A stretch of 21,528 nucleotides of DNA from a candidate division FCPU426 bacterium (GCA_003167475.1 PMTB01000034.1:1-21528), one strand, 5' to 3'. Shown: positions 1 to 8,419, counted from the stretch's first letter. The notes: generated by a model not told the origin, from the letters alone. Translations and numbers: made by a program.

Positions 1-51
1 CATTATCACTTTGCGGTTACATGGCGGATTAAGCAAGCGACGGGTACTTTA

Positions 52-60
52 TGGTATAAT
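52..60 (+). promoter_or_regulatory. extended -10 promoter for the prenyltransferase gene
   Basis: TGGTATAAT is a full extended -10 (TGn + TATAAT) ending 24 bases before the chosen ATG at 85. No convincing -35 is seen 16-18 bases upstream, which is normal for extended -10 promoters. It would give a leader of roughly 18 bases. Confidence 0.6.
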
Positions 61-84
61 TACGGGGTGATGAAGGGAGAACAA

Positions 85-999
85 ATGAAAAAAATATTCA
101 GTTACATGCTCGAAACACGCGCCGGCATACTGAGCACGACCATATTGCCGGTCATTCTGGGTACGGCACTTGCCTCATATTGCGGGCACCATATCAATAT
201 TTTAATATTTTGGCTGTTGCTCGCAGGGTTTGCCTTTACGCACCTTGGCACCAATATCGTGAATGATTACTTTGACGCCAGGGACGGCACCGACAATATA
301 AATACCGGGTTCATCGGGCCTTTTACAGGCGGGAGCAGGATGCTCCAGTCAAGGGCCTTGTCCATGAAAGAGGTGCTTTCCGAGGGAATTATATTTTTTG
401 TACTCGCAGCCGCTTGTTTTATATCCGCGTCGGCCGGGTCAAACCCGGTTGTGCTCATCACCGGGGTTTTGGGAATTGCCTCAGGCATATTTTATTCGGC
501 CCCTCCCCTGAAAATATCGCGCACCGGTTTCGGCGAGGCGCTCGTGTTTTTTGTCTTCGGCCCGCTCATAACTTTCACCGCTTATTACGCGCAAACCATG
601 GAACCCGGTCTGAAACTAAACCTGGAACCTGTTATTATTTCAATACCGCTCGGGTTGTTGACGGCAGCTTTTGTCATTATAGCCGAACTGCCGGACCGCA
701 AGGCCGATATGGAAACCGGAAAAAACAACCTGGCAGTAAAGCTCGGCCCGGGAAAAACAGTGTTCCTGTACGCGGCAGTGAGCGCGGCCGCTTATCTGTG
801 CATCCCCGCCGGCATAGCCTTGGGCATAATGCCGGCAACGGGGCTGACGGCTCTATCCGGAGCTGTTGTGTCGGCGGCGGCCATGTTTGAACTTTGGAAA
901 AAATATAAAACCCCGGAAAAGCTTGGTTTGGCCTGCGCGCTGACGCTTGTTGCGCATCTTATTACCGGTCTGCTGCTTATCGTTTCATTACGCGCTTGA
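85..999 (+). CDS. menA: UbiA-family prenyltransferase, MenA-like
   Basis: Integral membrane prenyltransferase, 304 residues, of the UbiA superfamily. These enzymes transfer a polyprenyl chain from its diphosphate to an aromatic acceptor; MenA members use 1,4-dihydroxy-2-naphthoate in menaquinone synthesis. The first Asp-rich motif, NDYFDARDGTD, is at residues 60-70 and the second, DRKAD followed by TGKNNLAVKLG, at 204-220. Both bind Mg-diphosphate in the family, and the NDYFD...GTD and GK.NLAVKLG forms resemble MenA more than UbiA. About eight hydrophobic segments fill the rest. The ATG at 85 is chosen over GTG 67 and ATG 70 because AGGGAG lies 6 bases upstream and the -10 box would place transcription start near 67. 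No other men gene is in the window, so the acceptor is inferred. The stop codon runs directly into a terminator hairpin. Confidence 0.8.
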   Translation: MKKIFSYMLETRAGILSTTILPVILGTALASYCGHHINILIFWLLLAGFAFTHLGTNIVNDYFDARDGTDNINTGFIGPFTGGSRMLQSRALSMKEVLSEGIIFFVLAAACFISASAGSNPVVLITGVLGIASGIFYSAPPLKISRTGFGEALVFFVFGPLITFTAYYAQTMEPGLKLNLEPVIISIPLGLLTAAFVIIAELPDRKADMETGKNNLAVKLGPGKTVFLYAAVSAAAYLCIPAGIALGIMPATGLTALSGAVVSAAAMFELWKKYKTPEKLGLACALTLVAHLITGLLLIVSLRA

Positions 1000-1031
1000 A
1001 AATCGCATTAGAGGTCCTGTTTGCGATTTTC
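998..1031. terminator. bidirectional terminator hairpin between convergent genes
   Basis: A perfect 10-bp stem, GAAAATCGCA / TGCGATTTTC, with a 14-base loop. The A-run in the left arm and T-run in the right arm give a U-tract on both strands, fitting the convergent prenyltransferase (+) and mprF (-). It begins on the last two bases of the TGA stop. The same core stem recurs at 5980-6010. Confidence 0.7.
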
Positions 1032-1033
1032 AT

Positions 1034-1053
1034 GGCTTTTGGCTTAAAAACTT
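1034..1053 (-). repeat. 20-bp copy of a sequence also found after the phosphohexomutase gene
   Basis: These 20 bases are the exact reverse complement of 9969-9988 (AAGTTTTTAAGCCAAAAGCC). In both places the motif lies just downstream of a gene, read in that gene's direction (mprF here, phosphohexomutase there). It is AT-rich, so shared low complexity must be considered. Confidence 0.5.
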
Positions 1054-1084
1054 ATCGCGGGCCTTACTCCAGTCTCCGGCCCGC
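1046..1084 (-). terminator. possible mprF terminator
   Basis: On the minus strand a GC-rich 7-bp stem, GCGGGCC / GGCCCGC (1078-1084 with 1057-1063), has a 14-base loop and is followed, after 6 bases, by TTTTT. It lies about 60 bases after the mprF stop. The gap before the T-run weakens it. Confidence 0.45.
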
Positions 1085-1140
1085 CATGTACCTGAGCGAA
1101 GAGAATGGCACATGGTCTCTTTCCTTTTAAACTCCTCCAT

Positions 1141-3636
1141 CTACTCCTTCGTCAGCAAAGATATTTCCGACAGTATCGACGGCACGTCCATGAAGTTCGC
1201 GCATACCAGATACCTGGGGTGCCAGTCCGGGCCGAAGAGCTCCTTTTGTTCCCTTAATGCTTTGGCGCTGATAAACCTCGCGCCGTGGTTATACAGCGCG
1301 GCGCCTGCTTCCTTCCATGAAGGCGAGAATGAGTTAAGTTCGGGCCCGGCAAGCGGTGCCGGCCCCATGTTGAAAAACGCGAAGTGATTTTCCTTTCCCC
1401 AAAGTACCAGCATATAGTTCATATATTCCTCAAACTCATCCGGAGCGCCTTTTAAATGGCGCAAAAGGTCCACCCTGAACTCATCTTTGTCATTTGACGC
1501 CAGGATATTCGCGAAACCGAAAAGCCTGTTGTTTTTGTACAACGCGGCTATGGGGAAATTCCGAAGGTATTCCTGGTCGTAATATCCGATAATAAATCCG
1601 GGTTCCTTTATTTTCATTGTTTTAAGCCATTCCGCGGAAATCACGGCCGTTTCCTTTATCACCGCGCTGTTTGAGCTTTTTGGGAACACCTTAAAAGTAA
1701 AACCCTGTGCGAGCATCCTGGCGGCGAGGGTTAATAGTTTTTCATCGTTCTTTTTATTGAGCGGGTAGTTTTCCAGGGATACTTTGGCCTCCTCGCCTAT
1801 TTTGTAGAAATTAAAGCCGGATTCGTCGTAGAAGTGCAGGTTGTCATCCGTGGTATTGAAAAATGCGGGCAGGCCCTTTTTCTGTCCCGCCATTTTTTTG
1901 AACTTCCATATAAGTTCTTCCATTTCCACATACGGCCCGACCGGGTCGCCCAAGGAAACAAAGTGGCTCCCGCACTGGGCGTACATCAGGAATGAAAGGC
2001 GGGACCAGGAAAATATCATTTTTTTGTCGCCGGAGAGGGCCAGCTGTGCCATGGTATCAGGGTCGTTAAAGGCTATTTTCGAGGCAGTGTGTATGTCATA
2101 GTCCGAGGAAGCGTGCGGAAGGGGTTTGTACGGCTTGAAAATATTGGCAGCCACCCAAACGGCAAGGGCAAAGCCGGAAAATACAAGGGAACGTATGCCG
2201 CGGGTGACGAAAATGTTATCCAGGCTGCTGCCGGAAATATACGCCACCAGCGCGCAAAGGGCCAGGACGGACGCGGTGGTGAATAAAAGGCCTGTTGTGG
2301 GTTTTTCCGTGAGCGGGCCTGTGCGCCTGTAAAAACTGTCTCCGAAAAAAAGCATGATGCCGAAAAGCGCGAACACCAGGAACGAAACCTCATAGCTGAA
2401 ACTCTGTATCAGCAGCAAAAGCGCCACGGACACAAGCAGGGCGAGGGTCCATACATATGAGGAATAAATATTTTTTTGCAGCCCGCGCACCATCATGATC
2501 AGGCCCACTCCGCAAAATGAGCACAGAAGGGAGGCGGCTTCGGTCAGGTAAAAAGGCATGATGCCGGATATCAGCGCTGTCCTGGGTTCCAGGGACGGGA
2601 TGGAACAGATCATCAGTGTCAGGGAGCCGGTTATAAACGCAAAGAATGAAAAAATATAGCCGGGCGTGGATGAGAGCAGGTCCTTTATTTCGCCGGCTTT
2701 GGTGAAGATGTTGGCGCGCGCGGATTCGGCCTCGGCAATGCCGTATACCACGTATGATATTGCCAGGGGAATGAAAAAGTATACGAGCCTGAAGAATATT
2801 ATGGCGCTGATGACGCCGCTTCCCGCGCCGCTGCCCATGGACAAAAGCGATATGGCCGCCGCGTCAAATACGCCGAACCCGCCGGGCACATTGCTTATGA
2901 TGCCAAGCACTTCGGAGGTCATGTACGCCGCAAAAAACAGCCCGAAGCCCATGGATCCCCCGGGGAGGAGCACATAAAAAGCCGCGGACGCGAATAGCCA
3001 GTCAAGGGCCGAAACAAGCACCTGCGGGGCGGCAAGGGCGGCTTTAGGCGGGCGGAATGTATTGCCGAGTACATTGAATGTTCTTTTGGAAAAAAAGGCC
3101 CAAACCAGGTAAACCAGGAGCAATATGACAAGTACGACGGCCGCTGTGAGCGCAGAGTACTTTATGAAAGGATGGAAAGAAACCGGCCATATATTCAGGT
3201 TTAAAAGCGTGACCGAAAGGGCCGCAAACCCGAGTATCTCGGATACCCCGCAAAAAGCGATGATGCGTCCTATCTCGTTGGTTGTAAAATCCCAAAGCGA
3301 ATAAAGCCGAAGGCGTACGGCCGAGGAACTTAATATGGATAAGCCGATGGAGTTGCCGAAAGCGTTGGAAGTAAACGACACGGCCGCGCATTTACTGAAA
3401 GGAAGTTTCCTGCCGGTGTATATTACGGCAAGGTAATCGGAGAAGATGAGGAAAAAGTAGCTAAGGGCCGTGAAAACAAATGAAAGGAATATCCTAAAAG
3501 GGGATATGGAAGCAAACCCGTCGAGTATGCCCTCGGTCCCGTGTCCTTTAAAGAACCCGGCAAGGACAAAAAAGGACGCGGCAAAAGACATGATGGTGAA
3601 AGCGTTCCCAATGCGCCTTAAAAGTTTTGTGTTCAT
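1141..3636 (-). CDS. mprF: MprF-like phosphatidylglycerol flippase/aminoacyltransferase
   Basis: 831 residues, close to the usual ~840 of MprF. These inner-membrane proteins move an aminoacyl group (lysine or alanine) from tRNA to phosphatidylglycerol and flip the product, lowering surface charge and protecting against cationic peptides. Residues 1-500 are almost entirely hydrophobic helices with the flippase-type motif PGGFGVFDAA (251-260). Residues about 505-831 form the soluble DUF2156 transferase domain: GDPVGP (563-568), KIGEEAKVSL (612-621), RVDLLRH (721-727) and WHPRYL (805-810). The amino acid used cannot be read from sequence. The ATG at 3636 is followed by a Lys/Arg-rich start and a first helix, but it has no ribosome site: a TATAAT box ends only 3 bases before it, suggesting a leaderless mRNA. 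It is divergent from the MFS gene and convergent with the prenyltransferase. Confidence 0.85.
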   Translation of the reverse strand: MNTKLLRRIGNAFTIMSFAASFFVLAGFFKGHGTEGILDGFASISPFRIFLSFVFTALSYFFLIFSDYLAVIYTGRKLPFSKCAAVSFTSNAFGNSIGLSILSSSAVRLRLYSLWDFTTNEIGRIIAFCGVSEILGFAALSVTLLNLNIWPVSFHPFIKYSALTAAVVLVILLLVYLVWAFFSKRTFNVLGNTFRPPKAALAAPQVLVSALDWLFASAAFYVLLPGGSMGFGLFFAAYMTSEVLGIISNVPGGFGVFDAAAISLLSMGSGAGSGVISAIIFFRLVYFFIPLAISYVVYGIAEAESARANIFTKAGEIKDLLSSTPGYIFSFFAFITGSLTLMICSIPSLEPRTALISGIMPFYLTEAASLLCSFCGVGLIMMVRGLQKNIYSSYVWTLALLVSVALLLLIQSFSYEVSFLVFALFGIMLFFGDSFYRRTGPLTEKPTTGLLFTTASVLALCALVAYISGSSLDNIFVTRGIRSLVFSGFALAVWVAANIFKPYKPLPHASSDYDIHTASKIAFNDPDTMAQLALSGDKKMIFSWSRLSFLMYAQCGSHFVSLGDPVGPYVEMEELIWKFKKMAGQKKGLPAFFNTTDDNLHFYDESGFNFYKIGEEAKVSLENYPLNKKNDEKLLTLAARMLAQGFTFKVFPKSSNSAVIKETAVISAEWLKTMKIKEPGFIIGYYDQEYLRNFPIAALYKNNRLFGFANILASNDKDEFRVDLLRHLKGAPDEFEEYMNYMLVLWGKENHFAFFNMGPAPLAGPELNSFSPSWKEAGAALYNHGARFISAKALREQKELFGPDWHPRYLVCANFMDVPSILSEISLLTKE

Positions 3637-3639
3637 ATA

Positions 3640-3647
3640 ATTATAAT
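3640..3647. promoter_or_regulatory. overlapping divergent -10 boxes
   Basis: ATTATAAT contains TATAAT on both strands (minus 3645-3640, plus 3642-3647). The minus box sits 3 bases before the mprF ATG, so transcription would start at or near that ATG. No good -35 is seen for either direction. Confidence 0.4.
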
Positions 3648-3714
3648 ATAGAAGGTGGAGGCGGAAATCAAGGGGATTTTAAAGGGATATGAACCGACAG
3701 TGTTTTTATATCTA

Positions 3715-3743
3715 TGGAAAAATCAGCCGCGCTGTGATAAAAT
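3715..3743 (+). promoter_or_regulatory. promoter of the MFS operon
   Basis: TGGAAA (3715-3720), 17-base spacer, TAAAAT (3738-3743) preceded by TGA, i.e. an extended -10. Transcription would start near 3750, downstream of the ATG at 3689; this is why the start at 3782 is preferred for the next gene. Confidence 0.55.
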
Positions 3744-3781
3744 TATTATCTGAACTAAAAAAACATAAACTAAGGAAAACG

Positions 3782-5014
3782 ATGAAAAACACGTTTATTA
3801 ACAGGAACTTTTCCATGCTTCTGCTCGTGCAGACCATAGAGCAGATCGGCGACAGTCTTATACTTATGTCCCTTATCGCGTGGGTCATGGGGATGGAGAC
3901 CGGGGCCAAGACCGCCAATATGACCATTTTGCTTTTTTGGATCGGGCTTCCCATAATCCTTATCGGGCCTTTTTCCGGGGTTATTATCGACCTGTTCAAG
4001 CGCAAGACGCTTCTTGCTGTCGCCACATTTTCCAAAGGGGTGTTCATATTCCTCATATTTTTGTGCGTGGAATACCGGGAACTTGTGCCCCTCCTTTATT
4101 TTTTCGTATTCATGAAATCTTTTTCAACGCAGTTTTTTATCCCGGCGAAGTCGGCTTTTGTGCCTGACCTTGTTTTTGACAGCAATCTGCTTGTCCGGGC
4201 GAACACACTTTCCACAACGGCCATGATCATAACGCAGATAACCACATACGCTGTTTCAGGCCTGGCCATTGCGGAGTTCGGGCCCAAGAGGATCATGCTT
4301 GTATCGGCCTGCATGTACATACCGGCCGTGCTGATAGTTCTCATGATAAAATCCGGCCAGGTGCATAAGAAGAAGATTATAGGGTCCTTAAAACACATCA
4401 CGGACGACCTTGGGGCCGGGTTCAGTTTCATGCTTAAGCAAAGCAAGATAAAATTCGTGACGCGGCGCGTGTTTTTCATGATGATCGCGGTCATAGTATT
4501 TTACATAAGCTTAACCGGCGGAGTGCTCGAGCACATGCTTGCCTCAGGCGGGATAAAGCTGAAGACCATCGGCGCGCTTGGCTTCATGCAGGCGCTGCTG
4601 GGCGCCGGGCTTGTCACGGGCGTGCTTGTCACCGAAAAACTGCTTAAAAAAGTGGACGAAGAGTTGCTCATCAAATACATTTTTCCGGCTTTCGGCGTGC
4701 TGATAGTTTTGCTCTATTTTTTTACCAATTACTATTTTCTCCTTGTTTGCGCTTATTTCGGCGGCATGGCCGGTGTAATGGTATTAAGCATAGCCGAGAC
4801 AGTTATACAGAAGGAAACGCCCGAAAATATGCGGGGAAGGATATTTTCCGCATATTATGTCTTCAGGAACACGGGACCGCTTATCGCGGCCGTCCTTGCC
4901 GGGATTTTCATACGTTTCATGAACGAGGAAAAGGTCATGTTTATTTCCGGGCTTGCGCTTGTGGCCTACGGCCTTGCTAATTTAATAACCCGCAAGAAAC
5001 GCAAAGGGGCCTGA
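3782..5014 (+). CDS. major facilitator superfamily transporter
   Basis: 410 residues with about twelve hydrophobic helices, the normal MFS size. The loop between helices 2 and 3 carries GVIIDLFKRKTLL, the MFS motif A (G-x3-D-x2-x-R-K), and ENMRGRIFSAYYV late in the protein is the typical equivalent in the second half. Overall look is that of the drug/macrolide-efflux type (MFS_3), using the proton gradient at the inner membrane; the substrate cannot be told. ATG 3782 is chosen because AAGGAAA lies 5 bases upstream and because the promoter lies downstream of the earlier in-frame ATG at 3689. It is separated by a single base from the next gene, so the two are an operon. Confidence 0.85.
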   Translation: MKNTFINRNFSMLLLVQTIEQIGDSLILMSLIAWVMGMETGAKTANMTILLFWIGLPIILIGPFSGVIIDLFKRKTLLAVATFSKGVFIFLIFLCVEYRELVPLLYFFVFMKSFSTQFFIPAKSAFVPDLVFDSNLLVRANTLSTTAMIITQITTYAVSGLAIAEFGPKRIMLVSACMYIPAVLIVLMIKSGQVHKKKIIGSLKHITDDLGAGFSFMLKQSKIKFVTRRVFFMMIAVIVFYISLTGGVLEHMLASGGIKLKTIGALGFMQALLGAGLVTGVLVTEKLLKKVDEELLIKYIFPAFGVLIVLLYFFTNYYFLLVCAYFGGMAGVMVLSIAETVIQKETPENMRGRIFSAYYVFRNTGPLIAAVLAGIFIRFMNEEKVMFISGLALVAYGLANLITRKKRKGA

Positions 5015-5015
5015 C

Positions 5016-5981
5016 ATGGACCAGAGCATGACGCTTTTCGGATACCTGGTCATAGCGTTCCTGGGGTTTGTGGTGCCGGTGCTCGGATTGCTTTTTACCG
5101 TGTATCAGGGCGGCATAGACCGGATAAAAATAAAGTATGAAAATAAAAAAGCCGAGGCTGAAAAGGCCAGGCGCGACCTTTTGGCGGCTTTTACCGCCGG
5201 CGGAATACATAAGGACGAGTTTAAGGAATATAAAAAACGGCTCAAGGAACTTGAAATAAAGGAAAAAACGGTCCGCAAAACAGCCAACTCCCGCATGTCC
5301 TACCTCGATATGAGAAAGGTCGCCATAGGCCTGGCCGCCCCTCTTGCCGCTTCCATGACGGCCGTCCTTGCGTATTTTATGTTGCCACAGCCGTATAAGA
5401 CCGGGGCCGCGGTATTCGCACTTATAGCTTTCTCCTACTCCGTATCCATACTGGCCAAACTGCTTGACGTGGTCATAGAAATGACCCGCCTGGCCGACAG
5501 GGAATCAAAGGCCATGAACGCCCGGATAATGGAAGCGCTATCGGAAAACCCCGAGCATGCCAGGGTAAAGGAACTGAAACTCCTCATAGACGGGACAGGA
5601 GTATCGGGTAAAAACCCGCTCACCATCTCGTCGGGCGACGAGATGGAACTCAAAGTTGAGATACAAAATCCCGGGAAAGTGACCGCAAGGAACGCGGTAT
5701 TGGAAATAAAAATGGACCCCGCAGTCATGATATCCCCGAAAAACCATTACTCCATAATCCGGACGGAAAACTCGGTCACAGTATCGTATAACATGGATTT
5801 CATAAGCCCGGATAATTCATTCGTATGCGGGCCGCTTGTGATAAAGGTGAACGCTCCAGGCGCTTATAAGGCGGAAACCGTGATGAAAGCTGATAATTCG
5901 GACGGTGAAATAAAAGGGGAGTTCACAATAACAGCGACGCATACCCTCAAAGAAGTGCTTGAAAGCATAATGAAATTATAA
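5016..5981 (+). CDS. membrane protein with coiled coil and C-terminal beta domain, function unknown
   Basis: 321 residues, not recognised as a named family. Order: hydrophobic helix (6-30); a charged helical stretch 35-95 in which LLAAFTAGGIHKDEFKEYKKRL (written in part: AGGIHKDEFKEYKKRL, 61-76) resembles the SHOCT oligomerisation motif; two hydrophobic helices (102-122, 129-150); a linker; then a beta-rich domain (about 190-315) with GDEMELKVEIQNPGKVTARN, the pattern of CARDB/DUF11-type domains that often sit outside the membrane. ATG has AGGGG 6 bases upstream, inside the end of the MFS gene, and starts 1 base after that gene's stop, so the two are translationally linked. A role as partner or accessory of the transporter is inference from position only. 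Confidence 0.7.
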   Translation: MDQSMTLFGYLVIAFLGFVVPVLGLLFTVYQGGIDRIKIKYENKKAEAEKARRDLLAAFTAGGIHKDEFKEYKKRLKELEIKEKTVRKTANSRMSYLDMRKVAIGLAAPLAASMTAVLAYFMLPQPYKTGAAVFALIAFSYSVSILAKLLDVVIEMTRLADRESKAMNARIMEALSENPEHARVKELKLLIDGTGVSGKNPLTISSGDEMELKVEIQNPGKVTARNAVLEIKMDPAVMISPKNHYSIIRTENSVTVSYNMDFISPDNSFVCGPLVIKVNAPGAYKAETVMKADNSDGEIKGEFTITATHTLKEVLESIMKL

Positions 5982-6015
5982 AATCGCACAGGGGTCTGTA
6001 TTGCGATTTTATAAT
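5975..6015 (+). terminator. terminator of the MFS operon
   Basis: Perfect 14-bp inverted repeat (5975-5988 with 6002-6015) around a 13-base loop, with TTTT in the right arm and AT-rich sequence after it. It overlaps the TAA stop. Its core AAAATCGCA / TGCGATTTT is the same as in the hairpin at 998-1031. Confidence 0.75.
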
Positions 6016-6045
6016 AATTTAACAACAAAAAACAACAAATAAAAC

Positions 6046-6073
6046 TTTATAAACATGGATTATCATATATAAT
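6046..6073 (+). promoter_or_regulatory. promoter of the zinc-ribbon gene
   Basis: TTTATA (6046-6051, 4 of 6), 16-base spacer, TATAAT (6068-6073). It lies between the preceding terminator and the TTG start at 6112. Confidence 0.5.
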
Positions 6074-6111
6074 ATTAATGAAAATTCAAGATTTGTAAAA
6101 GGAGAAAAAAC

Positions 6112-6492
6112 TTGGCCATCGCAAACTGCGTAAAGTGCGGAAAAGTGTTTATGCCCGACACTTATACACCCGTGTGCGCCGACTGCCTTGCCAAGGAACA
6201 TAAGGATTTAAAGATTGTGAACGAATATCTACGCGATTATCCGCTGGCCGGCATCATGGAAGTGGCCACGCGCACGGGCGTGGACGCAATGCAGATACTC
6301 CGTTTTGTAAAGTCCGGCAGCCTGCGCATAACCGACGCGCCCGAGGCTTTCAAGTGCAGGATGTGCGGCAAGGAAGTTAAAAAAGGCACGCTTTGCCAGG
6401 ACTGCATGGACAAGGTTTCGGATCTCAAGGAAGCGGTTAAGAAGAAAAAAGAAAAAGATTCGGGCAGTTCAAGAAGGCATCCCCGCAGGTAG
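6112..6492 (+). CDS. YvyF-like zinc-ribbon protein
   Basis: 126 residues with a layout like YvyF, a small protein of flagellar gene clusters in Firmicutes (flagellar operon protein family). It has an N-terminal zinc ribbon with Cys 6, 9, 22 and 25, then a short helix-turn-helix-like unit (about 45-75: MEVATRTGVDAMQILRFVKSG, given here in two parts as MEVATRTGVD and AMQILRFVKSG), a second ribbon with Cys 82, 85, 95 and 98, and a Lys/Arg-rich tail (109-126). The start is TTG, supported by AAAGGAG 7 bases upstream and by the first cysteine pair beginning at residue 6. It has its own promoter and stands alone with no flagellar gene nearby. A DNA- or RNA-binding regulatory role is inference. Confidence 0.7.
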   Translation: MAIANCVKCGKVFMPDTYTPVCADCLAKEHKDLKIVNEYLRDYPLAGIMEVATRTGVDAMQILRFVKSGSLRITDAPEAFKCRMCGKEVKKGTLCQDCMDKVSDLKEAVKKKKEKDSGSSRRHPRR

Positions 6493-6526
6493 GTTCAAAA
6501 GCAGCCTCAATGATCTCAAAAGTTTT

Positions 6527-8362
6527 TTAACGGGCATTTCCTTTACCGCATTCTCCGCCGGCGAGTTTCATATATTCAGCCGATTTTTCTTTTTCATTGT
6601 TCATTTCATACGCGCGCGCAAGGTTTGTGTAGAAACCGCGGTGCGATCCGTTGTAGGGCAATAGAAGCGAAAGGGTGTAGTACTTTATTGCCTGAACCGG
6701 GTTGCCTTTGGCCAGAAAAGCGCCGGCATAATTATTGACCGCACCGGCATAGTTGGAAATCAGCGCGGAATTATCGTCGTCCGACACGTAGTTTTTATCA
6801 TAGATACCCCTGTAGGAATATTCTTTAAAATAATCCCGCAAAGGCGGGTTCACGCCGTTAAATGCTTCAAGCATGATACCGGATTGGAAATGTTTTATGC
6901 CGATCTTTTCCGTTACGTCAAAAGGATAACCGCCATAAACCAGGGTTTCCTTAAGCAGCGCGGCAACAGCGTTTTTCATGTTAAGCCCCGGTTTGTTCAG
7001 GAACATATCCGTTCTAACCCCCGGGAACGCCCCGTGGAACTGCTTTATGCCCCATGCGAAAGCCAGAAAGGGGGAGCGGACTATTTTAAGGTCCGGCCTT
7101 TTTTTTTGCAGGTATTGCTGGTAATAAAGCGGCATGGAATCGAAATCCGAGAACGCGAAGTATACCGCGTTTTTTTCGGGCGTCAAAAGGAGGTTGTCAC
7201 AATAGTCATAAGCAAGATAGTTTTCCGACATATCGTGGTCCACGGTATTTTTGAAAGCCATTATGGCGGCCAGCGCGGCAAATATGCAGAAAAAAGCCTT
7301 ACGCGCCTTTGGGGACCTGTATTCCAGGATCCACGCGGCTGAAAAGGCTATGAAAATAGCGGCAAAATAAGAGGCCGGCAAATAGTAGCATGAAGACTCC
7401 TGGGCCCGGCGGAAAAAAATTATGGTCGCAAGCGAAGAGACAAGAAAAGAAAACGTAAAAAGCATGAGGGCGGGTTTATTCCTTTTTTTCAGCTGCAGCA
7501 GCCCGGCAACGGCAAAAAGGATAAGCATAAAAAAACCGGGGTACAAAACGCGCGTAAATTCCTTCAGCTGAAAAACCAGAATGCTCATGGAGAACGGCCG
7601 GAATTCGCCGCTGTAATTAAAACGGAGAACATGGGCAAATAAAGCCTGGAGCGTCGAGGGGTCGCCGTGGTTCATCACCGCATTTCCATGTGCCCTGATC
7701 CCCAGGAAAAGATACGGAGTCAGGCCGAGCAGGAAAAACAGGGCCATTCCCAGCGGGTGTTTCTTACCCCGGGCCGGAGGTGATAACGCATACACGGCCA
7801 GGACAACCGGGAGGAAAAAAAGCATGCTTTGCCAGTGGTTGGCCATGGAAAGACCGTAGATATAAAAAAGAAGCGCGGCCGGTTTAAGGCTGAAAGTTTT
7901 TAAAAGCCTGATACAAACAAGGATGATCAAAGAAAGAAATAACAGGTTCAGGGTGTATACAGCGCCTTTAGCCTCGATGGCCTGCCCGTAAAATGCGCCG
8001 GAAAAGCCGAGCGCTACAACGGCTGCCATGGCGGTTATGCAGGCTGATGATGTTTTGTCCGCACCCGTCACGGCCCTGACCGTGCAAAAAAGAGAAAGCA
8101 GAACCAGCAGGGCCAGGAGGGATGAAAGGGTGTTGACCCTGAACGCGGGCGAACCCGGAAGGATAAGTGAGGATATTTTACCCAGCATTGTTACAAGCGG
8201 ATAGCCGGGGGGGTGGGCTATGCCCAGGGTATAAGCCGACGTTATTGTCTCCGGCGAATCGTCATTATTATAAGCGGGGTACATGCAGCGCAGGTAAAAC
8301 TGAAAGATCACCAAAAGGGTCAGGCAGACAAGCCCGCTGTACAGGATGTTTTTTTTGTTCAA
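6527..8362 (-). CDS. DUF2723 membrane protein with C-terminal TPR-like repeats
   Basis: 611 residues. The N-terminus holds a membrane helix and then NNDDSPETITSAYTLGIAHP (32-51) continuing PGYPL: the D-S-x-E ... AHPPGYPL signature of DUF2723, a family now grouped with membrane glycosyltransferases of the GT-C fold that use lipid-linked sugars. The acidic pair after the first helix is expected to be catalytic. Around ten helices follow up to about residue 365, then a soluble part, ending in TPR-like helices (about 545-605: NYAGAFLAKGNPVQAIKYY, TNLARAYEMNNEKEKSAEYM). The start is TTG (8362-8360) with AAGGAG 5 bases upstream. It has its own promoter divergent from the phosphohexomutase. Acceptor and sugar are unknown. 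Confidence 0.8.
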   Translation of the reverse strand: MNKKNILYSGLVCLTLLVIFQFYLRCMYPAYNNDDSPETITSAYTLGIAHPPGYPLVTMLGKISSLILPGSPAFRVNTLSSLLALLVLLSLFCTVRAVTGADKTSSACITAMAAVVALGFSGAFYGQAIEAKGAVYTLNLLFLSLIILVCIRLLKTFSLKPAALLFYIYGLSMANHWQSMLFFLPVVLAVYALSPPARGKKHPLGMALFFLLGLTPYLFLGIRAHGNAVMNHGDPSTLQALFAHVLRFNYSGEFRPFSMSILVFQLKEFTRVLYPGFFMLILFAVAGLLQLKKRNKPALMLFTFSFLVSSLATIIFFRRAQESSCYYLPASYFAAIFIAFSAAWILEYRSPKARKAFFCIFAALAAIMAFKNTVDHDMSENYLAYDYCDNLLLTPEKNAVYFAFSDFDSMPLYYQQYLQKKRPDLKIVRSPFLAFAWGIKQFHGAFPGVRTDMFLNKPGLNMKNAVAALLKETLVYGGYPFDVTEKIGIKHFQSGIMLEAFNGVNPPLRDYFKEYSYRGIYDKNYVSDDDNSALISNYAGAVNNYAGAFLAKGNPVQAIKYYTLSLLLPYNGSHRGFYTNLARAYEMNNEKEKSAEYMKLAGGECGKGNAR

Positions 8363-8391
8363 AGCCGCTCCTTATCAGGGTTATTTAACGT

Positions 8392-8419
8392 ATTTTATCA
8401 CCCTTTAGCCTATTTACAA
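8392..8419 (-). promoter_or_regulatory. promoter of the DUF2723 gene
   Basis: On the minus strand TTGTAA (8419-8414), 16-base spacer, TAAAAT (8397-8392) preceded by TGA as an extended -10. The extended -10 TGATAAAAT is identical to the one used by the MFS operon. Confidence 0.55.

Noticed and set aside
947..1387. 146-codon plus-strand frame over the prenyltransferase and mprF ends
   Set aside because: It overlaps the terminator region and the 3' end of mprF and shows no family motif.
3689..3781. Upstream ATG extending the MFS protein by 31 residues
   Set aside because: It lies upstream of the likely promoter and has a poorer start; ATG 3782 has AAGGAAA and begins at the typical MFS N-terminus.
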